Below are positions 59,790 to 64,000 of a stretch of 64,000 bases of DNA, piece by piece; the stretch's first letter is position 1; each line of letters begins with the position of its first letter. The notes beneath the pieces are model-generated. The model did no database searches and was not told where the DNA came from. It saw only the letters and a program-made list of their open reading frames with translations. Source of the DNA: Nocardioides yefusunii. GTDB lineage: Bacteria > Actinomycetota > Actinomycetes > Propionibacteriales > Nocardioidaceae. The stretch covers positions 1,488,001 through 1,552,000 of the forward strand of contig NZ_CP034929.1 in NCBI RefSeq assembly GCF_004014875.1, in the 5' to 3' direction. The position numbers and the translations under genes are program-made.

Positions 59790-60592
59790 AGCGCACCAGC
59801 ACCTTCGTCGACCGGTGGTTGGTCTTCGTCACCACCCCGCTCCTGGCCCTCGTGATCATCGGTGGCTGGGAGGCCTACGTCCGTCTCAGCGGCGTCTCGC
59901 ACTTCGTGCTGCCGGGCCCGGGCGACGTGTTCGCGGCCCTGAAGACCCAGATCACCGACCCCTACGTGTGGACCGAGCACGTCTGGACGACGTTCGTGGA
60001 GACTGTCTTCGGGCTCCTGATCGGTGCAGCGATCGGCATCGCGTCGGGCTTCGCGATCGGCAAGTCCCGGATCCTCGACCTCGTCCTGCGTCCTTTCCTG
60101 GTGCTGATCCAGGTGACGCCCAAGGTCGCTCTCGCACCGCTGTTCGTGCTCTGGTTCGGCTTCGGGGAATCCTCCAAGATCGCCCTCGCCGCGCTGGTCT
60201 GCTTCTTCCCGCTGATGGTCAACACCGCCTTCGGCATCCAGTCCTTGCCGCAGGGACACGGGGACATGGCGACCTCCATCGGGGCGGGCCGCTGGTTCCG
60301 GTTCGCCCGGGTCGAACTGCCGCACACGATGGCCTACATTCTCGCCGGGCTGGAGCAGGCCGTCGTGCTGGCCACGATCGGCGCGATCGTCGGCGAGTAC
60401 CTCGGCGGCGACAAGGGCCTGGGCCGCTACGCGCTCAACCTCCAGAGCAACCTCCAGATCGACCTGCTCTTCGGCGCGATCGTGCTGATGGCCGTCTACG
60501 GCCTCGTCCTCTACGTGGCGACCACGTCGCTGAAGAAGGTCCTCATTCCGTGGCACGAGTCGGTCCGTCTGACCTCGCGTCCCAGCAAGTGA
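59786..60592 (+). CDS. ABC transporter permease (SsuC/TauC-like)
   Basis: 268 aa, about six helices. LPGPGDVFAALK near the N-terminus and the coupling loop around SIGAGRWFRFARVELPHTMA with the EAA-type motif, then GAIVGEYLGGDKGLGRYALN, are standard for the nitrate/sulfonate/taurine/thiamine-precursor permease family. Translationally coupled to the ATPase gene (ATGA). Homodimeric membrane domain of the importer. Confidence 0.92.
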   Translation: MKRTSTFVDRWLVFVTTPLLALVIIGGWEAYVRLSGVSHFVLPGPGDVFAALKTQITDPYVWTEHVWTTFVETVFGLLIGAAIGIASGFAIGKSRILDLVLRPFLVLIQVTPKVALAPLFVLWFGFGESSKIALAALVCFFPLMVNTAFGIQSLPQGHGDMATSIGAGRWFRFARVELPHTMAYILAGLEQAVVLATIGAIVGEYLGGDKGLGRYALNLQSNLQIDLLFGAIVLMAVYGLVLYVATTSLKKVLIPWHESVRLTSRPSK

Positions 60593-60651
60593 TCCGTCCT
60601 GCCCACCTGCCTGCCCGCCCGTCCAGACGTCCCACCCCCAGGAGCACACTC

Positions 60652-61713
60652 ATGACCACGAACCTCGCACCCGCCACCGGCATCTCGCGCCGTGGAGTCC
60701 TCTCCGTCGCGGCGGGTCTCGGCCTGGCCCTCCCCGCCTCGTCCGTGCTCACCGCCTGCGGCAGCGATGACGCGGAGACCGTCAAGGGCGGCGTCACCCG
60801 CACCTACCAGTCGGCCCTGGGATGGCTGGTGGGCAACTCGCCCGAGATCATCGCCAAGGAGGCCGGATATCTGGCCGAGTACGGAATCAACGGCAAGCTC
60901 GTCTCCTCCACCGGCACCGCCCAGGCCCTCCAGGGGCTGCTGGCCAAGTCGAGCGAGTACAGCCGCATCCAGCCGCTCAGCTCCATGATCACGATCGCCA
61001 ACGAGGACGCCCCGTTCGTCGTCTTCGGCACTTCCGTGCAGGCCTCCGCCTTCGAGATGCAGTCCCTGGCGGAGAAGCCGGTGAAGTCCATGAAGGACCT
61101 CGAGGGCAAGTCGGTCGGCATCATCTCCGCCGGCGGCACCACCGACCAGATGGTCGACCTGATGGCTGTGCGTCAGGGTGTGAAGCCCAAGGACATCAAC
61201 CGCAAGGTCACCGGCCTGGGCACTGCCGCCCACCAGTTCGCGCTCAAGGGCGACGTGGTGGCGTGGATCGGTTCCGCGACCGAGCGCACGGCGCTGGAGG
61301 AGGCCGGTCACAAGATCCACGCCTGGTCCTTCGACTCCGTCATCAAGGTGCCCGGCGACTCCTTCGTCACCACCCGGGACGAGCTCGACAAGAACCGCGA
61401 CGTCGTCGTGAAGGTGCTCGCCGCCTACTACCGGGGCCTGGAGTTCGTCGTCGACCCGAAGAACGACAAGCAGACGATCGAGTACTTCCGCACGTACAAC
61501 CGCGAGATCACCGTCGACATGGCCCAGGCCCAGCTCGACGTCGCCCGTCCGCTGTTCCTCGCCGCAGGACGCAACAACATCATGAAGACCGACGTCACCC
61601 AGTGGGACACCATGCAGGACGCTCTCGCCCAGGCCGGTCTGATCGAGAAGACCGTGGACCTCTCCACCGTCGTGTACGCCGACCTGCTCGACGAGGCCCT
61701 CGCGCTCATCTGA
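60652..61713 (+). CDS. ABC transporter substrate-binding lipoprotein (NMT1/SsuA-like)
   Basis: 353 aa. Twin-Arg-like SRRGVLSVAAGLG followed by lipobox SVLTACG, so probably a Tat- or Sec-exported lipoprotein. Periplasmic-binding fold type II: LGWLVGNSPEIIAKEAGYLA, FEMQSLAEKPVKSMKDLEGK, GIISAGGTTDQMVDLM. The family binds sulfonates, nitrate, thiamine pyrimidines or small heterocycles. The cyclic amidohydrolase convergent to this operon suggests a pyrimidine/hydantoin-like ligand, but this is inference from position only. Confidence 0.88.
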   Translation: MTTNLAPATGISRRGVLSVAAGLGLALPASSVLTACGSDDAETVKGGVTRTYQSALGWLVGNSPEIIAKEAGYLAEYGINGKLVSSTGTAQALQGLLAKSSEYSRIQPLSSMITIANEDAPFVVFGTSVQASAFEMQSLAEKPVKSMKDLEGKSVGIISAGGTTDQMVDLMAVRQGVKPKDINRKVTGLGTAAHQFALKGDVVAWIGSATERTALEEAGHKIHAWSFDSVIKVPGDSFVTTRDELDKNRDVVVKVLAAYYRGLEFVVDPKNDKQTIEYFRTYNREITVDMAQAQLDVARPLFLAAGRNNIMKTDVTQWDTMQDALAQAGLIEKTVDLSTVVYADLLDEALALI

Positions 61714-61835
61714 GCCGGCCGGCGCCGATGACGCGCCACGGCACCCCTGATCCTGTCCCGTCCCGCGCTGCCACGTGGGACGGGACAGCCACATCCACGC
61801 CGACATTCGCGTCCGTACGAGTCCCAGGAGGACCC

Positions 61836-62303
61836 ATGACCAGCATCAACGAGATCCTGACCACCAAGGTTGCCGGCGTCTGGGAGGGCAGCTACACGAT
61901 CCTCACTCCGTCGGGGGAGGTGCTCGACCACTTCGCCTCGCGTCAGGAGGGACGGATGGACGGCGACGAGTGGTACGAGCGCGTCGTCTACCTCCGTGAG
62001 GGCCAGGAGCCCTACGAACACTTCTACCGGGCCACCGTCACCGGCGACGACGTCCGCTTCCACAACACGAACATGTGGGGAAGCACCTCGCGTGTCGACG
62101 AGGAGGCGATCGTCTTCGCGTTCGGGTGGCACGACAACCCGGGCGAACGGATCATCGAGATGACCCGCCCCGAGGGCGACCTCCGCAGCCGGGTCTGGCA
62201 ACACTTCACCGACGGTGAACTGGTGAAGCTGACCGTGATCAAGGAGCGTCGCGTCGTCGGAGCCACTCCGGTGGTCTGGGACCCCGCCACGACGCAGATC
62301 TGA
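61836..62303 (+). CDS. Small beta-rich protein, DUF3598/nitrobindin-like
   Basis: 155 aa, AGGAGGACCC-ATG start 122 nt after the binding-protein gene. Alternating strands (VWEGSYTILTPSGEVLDHFA, EWYERVVYLREGQ, GDLRSRVWQHFTDGELV) suggest a lipocalin-like barrel of about eight strands; similar proteins are annotated DUF3598 or nitrobindin-like, which I cannot confirm here. No signal peptide. In the ABC transporter operon, so it may bind or process the imported compound. Confidence 0.65.
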   Translation: MTSINEILTTKVAGVWEGSYTILTPSGEVLDHFASRQEGRMDGDEWYERVVYLREGQEPYEHFYRATVTGDDVRFHNTNMWGSTSRVDEEAIVFAFGWHDNPGERIIEMTRPEGDLRSRVWQHFTDGELVKLTVIKERRVVGATPVVWDPATTQI

Positions 62304-62317
62304 CGCCTGTCCGACGT

Positions 62318-62364
62318 TCGGGTGGAGGATCGCTGTCACCTGACGCCAGTGATCCTCCACCCGA
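62318..62364 (+). terminator. Long-looped hairpin after the beta-rich protein gene
   Basis: TCGGGTGGAGGATC, 19-nt loop, GATCCTCCACCCGA: 14-bp perfect stem starting 14 nt after the stop. Could be a terminator or an mRNA 3'-end stabiliser. Confidence 0.6.
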
Positions 62365-62390
62365 GGCGGCCGCCAGGCCCGGATGACGAC

Positions 62391-62424
62391 GAAGGCCCCC
62401 TCCCGGTACGGGGAGGGGGCCTTC
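62391..62424. terminator. Bidirectional terminator between convergent operons
   Basis: GAAGGCCCCCTCCC, 6-nt loop, GGGAGGGGGCCTTC: 14-bp stem followed by TGTGCC; also 45 nt beyond the amidohydrolase stop on the other strand. Confidence 0.8.
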
Positions 62425-62469
62425 TGTGCCTCAGGCACCGATCAGGTCAACGACCCTTCGGAGAACTGA

Positions 62470-63936
62470 TCAGGCGGTGGGGCGAGCGAGGTACTTGCCG
62501 CCGTTCTGGTCAGCAACCACACCGTCGGTGACGATCTGGGTGCCGCGCAGGAAGGTGTCGGTGACCTTGGCGGTCAGCTCGGCGCCCTCGAACGGGGTGT
62601 ACTCCTGCGAGGAGACGGACTCCTCGGCGCGGACGGTCCACTCGTTGGCCATGTCGACCAGGGCGATGTCGGCGTCGAAACCGACGGCGATCTGACCCTT
62701 GGTGCGACCCAGGCCGTAACGCTCGGCCGGGTTCTGGGCGGTCAGCTCGGCGATGCGGCCCAGGGAGAGACCGCGCTTGCGACCCTCGGAGACCATGCCG
62801 GCGAGCAGGTACTCAGCGCCACCGAAGCCCGACTTCGCGACGAAGACGTCCTCCTTCGGGTTGCCGAACTTCAGCTCTTCCTTGCAGCACGCGTGGTCGG
62901 AGACGACCCAGTCGATCTTGCCGTCGAGCAGGTAGCCCCACAGCGCCTCGACGTCCTCGCGGGGACGCAGCGGCGGGTTGACCTTGCCGCCGACACCGTG
63001 GGCGGTGTCGCAGTCGGCGAGGAGGTGACCCACGGTGACCTCACGACGGAAGTCGATGTGCGGGAACGCGGCGGCCATGGTCAGCGCAGCCTCGACGGCC
63101 TTGCGGGACGTCAGGTGCAGCAGGTTGATGGTCGGCAGGTTGGTCTCGTGCGCCAGGTAGGACGCGATCGTGACGGCGAGGCCCTCGGAGTGCGGGGGAC
63201 GCGAGGCCGAGTAGGCCGGGAGGCCGGTGAGCTGGCCCTCCTCCTCGACGATCTTGGTGTAGGCGGCCATGATCTCGGCCGTCTCGCAGTGCAGGGAGAG
63301 GGAGATCTGGTCGGCGATCTCGGGGTTCTCCTCGCGGGCCTTCTGGACACCGCGCATGACGAACTCGAAGTGGGCGTAGTCGTAACGCTCACCCTCGGGG
63401 GTCATGAGGAAGGAGGACTGGTCCTCCGAGCGGCCGTGGAGACCGTACGAGCCGTAGAACATGTAGACCTTGAACGAGGTCACGCCGTGGTCCTTGACCA
63501 GCGCGGGGATCTCGTCGATCTGCGACTTCGACATCGGGGCCAGGTGGTAGGTGTAGTCGATCGCGGCGTTGCCGTCGGTCAGCTCCAGCACCTCGGGGAA
63601 GAACTCCGAGTAGTCGCCCGACTTGTTCAGGTAGTACTGACCCGAACGCATGTAGGACAGCGAGGTGGTCACACCACCCTGCGCGGAGGCGCGGGACTCG
63701 GTGCGGACGTCCTCGGAGAGCGGGTTGTAGATGCCCCAGTGCTGGTGGGCGTCGACGACGCCGGGGAACGCGGTGCGGCCCTTGCCGTCCACGACCTTGG
63801 CGGCCAGCGACTGGTCCAGGTTGGCCTCGATGCGGGCGAACTTGCCGTCCTTGACGCCCAGGTCGACGGTCTGCGCGTCGGCCTGGCCGGGGAGGACGAC
63901 CTGGACGTTGGTGATGATGAGGTCGAGCTCGGTCAC
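62470..63936 (-). CDS. Cyclic amidohydrolase (hydantoinase / dihydroorotase / allantoinase family)
   Basis: 488 aa TIM-barrel amidohydrolase. VVDAHQHWGIYN is the HxH metal site, SFKVYMFYG holds the lysine that is carboxylated to bridge the metals, LSLHCE and NLLHLTSRKA the remaining His, and VSDHACCKEE the catalytic Asp. HxH followed by W rather than R/P separates it from classic D-hydantoinase and dihydroorotase, so the ring substrate is open. Start is GTG after GAGGAG, overlapping the stop of the upstream gene (GTGA); the operon continues beyond the right edge. Confidence 0.88.
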   Translation of the reverse strand: MTELDLIITNVQVVLPGQADAQTVDLGVKDGKFARIEANLDQSLAAKVVDGKGRTAFPGVVDAHQHWGIYNPLSEDVRTESRASAQGGVTTSLSYMRSGQYYLNKSGDYSEFFPEVLELTDGNAAIDYTYHLAPMSKSQIDEIPALVKDHGVTSFKVYMFYGSYGLHGRSEDQSSFLMTPEGERYDYAHFEFVMRGVQKAREENPEIADQISLSLHCETAEIMAAYTKIVEEEGQLTGLPAYSASRPPHSEGLAVTIASYLAHETNLPTINLLHLTSRKAVEAALTMAAAFPHIDFRREVTVGHLLADCDTAHGVGGKVNPPLRPREDVEALWGYLLDGKIDWVVSDHACCKEELKFGNPKEDVFVAKSGFGGAEYLLAGMVSEGRKRGLSLGRIAELTAQNPAERYGLGRTKGQIAVGFDADIALVDMANEWTVRAEESVSSQEYTPFEGAELTAKVTDTFLRGTQIVTDGVVADQNGGKYLARPTA

Positions 63937-64000
63937 TTGGACTCCTCAGAATCGGTCGGGATGAAGGTGGTCAGGGGAGCGAGGACGGCCGAGAGGTCGG
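63933..64000 (-). CDS. 3' end of an upstream gene, product unknown
   Basis: The last 21 codons of a minus-strand gene enter from the right edge, ending FIPTDSEESK and TGA overlapping the amidohydrolase GTG. Too short to identify; the overlap shows the two are one operon. Confidence 0.65.
   Translation of the reverse strand, partial: DLSAVLAPLTTFIPTDSEESK

Overview
The window is high-GC, gene-dense actinobacterial DNA. RecA-RecX next to DUF3046 and ClgR, an SsgB-type sporulation regulator, LexA and RecA-NDp type promoter sites, many leaderless promoters (TANNNT 6-7 nt before the start codon) and frequent GTG/TTG starts point to the order Propionibacteriales, most likely Nocardioidaceae. That placement is inferred from gene content and not from a marker tree.

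Layout. 1-10.9 kb: cinA fragment, clgR, DNA repair (nei2, lhr), DUF3046, recA-recX, a PPK2 kinase and a HipA-like kinase/DUF3037 pair. 10.9-14.6 kb: assimilatory sulfur operon on the minus strand (nirA/sir, a 58-aa zinc ribbon, cysH, sirohydrochlorin chelatase) headed by a 34-codon cysteine-type leader peptide. 14.7-20.8 kb: glyA, YihY membrane protein, K+ channel, and corrinoid lower-ligand genes cobU, cobS, cobT. 21-24.3 kb: circularly permuted ATP-grasp / alpha-E / transglutaminase cassette. 24.4-26.1 kb: four repeated tRNA transcription units (Val-GAC, Gly-GCC, one with Cys-GCA), each with its own promoter and terminator. 26.2-30.7 kb: class IV aminotransferase, SsgB, a PGPGW membrane protein, tRNA-Val(CAC), a NUDIX hydrolase, and a solute-binding lipoprotein behind a Nur-like operator.

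30.8-47.1 kb is the most interesting part. Three cobalamin riboswitches lie within about 2 kb. One heads nrdB-nrdA plus a 44-aa ORF that looks like the detached redox-active Cys tail of NrdA. One heads a secreted DUF4430-like protein. The third heads an apparently continuous 11-gene operon: two paralogous surface-anchored proteins, an ECF-type transporter (membrane T-like protein with a His pentad repeat, a tandem ATPase with degenerate catalytic motifs, an S component), then MoxR AAA+ ATPase, DUF58, DUF4381-like, two vWA proteins and a TPR protein. Together with cobU/S/T this suggests a corrinoid-salvaging organism. The coupling of an ECF transporter to a MoxR/vWA chaperone under B12 control is the best candidate for an undescribed system.

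47.2-64 kb: peptidase C26, a secreted HNH nuclease, an Aer-like PAS protein, a CitE-like lyase, two proteins of unknown function (one a 1109-aa secreted protein), an MDR oxidoreductase divergent from an IclR regulator across a palindromic operator, a GntR/FCD regulator, a nitrate/sulfonate/taurine-type ABC importer with a small beta-rich protein, and a cyclic amidohydrolase (hydantoinase/dihydroorotase type) whose operon continues beyond the right edge.
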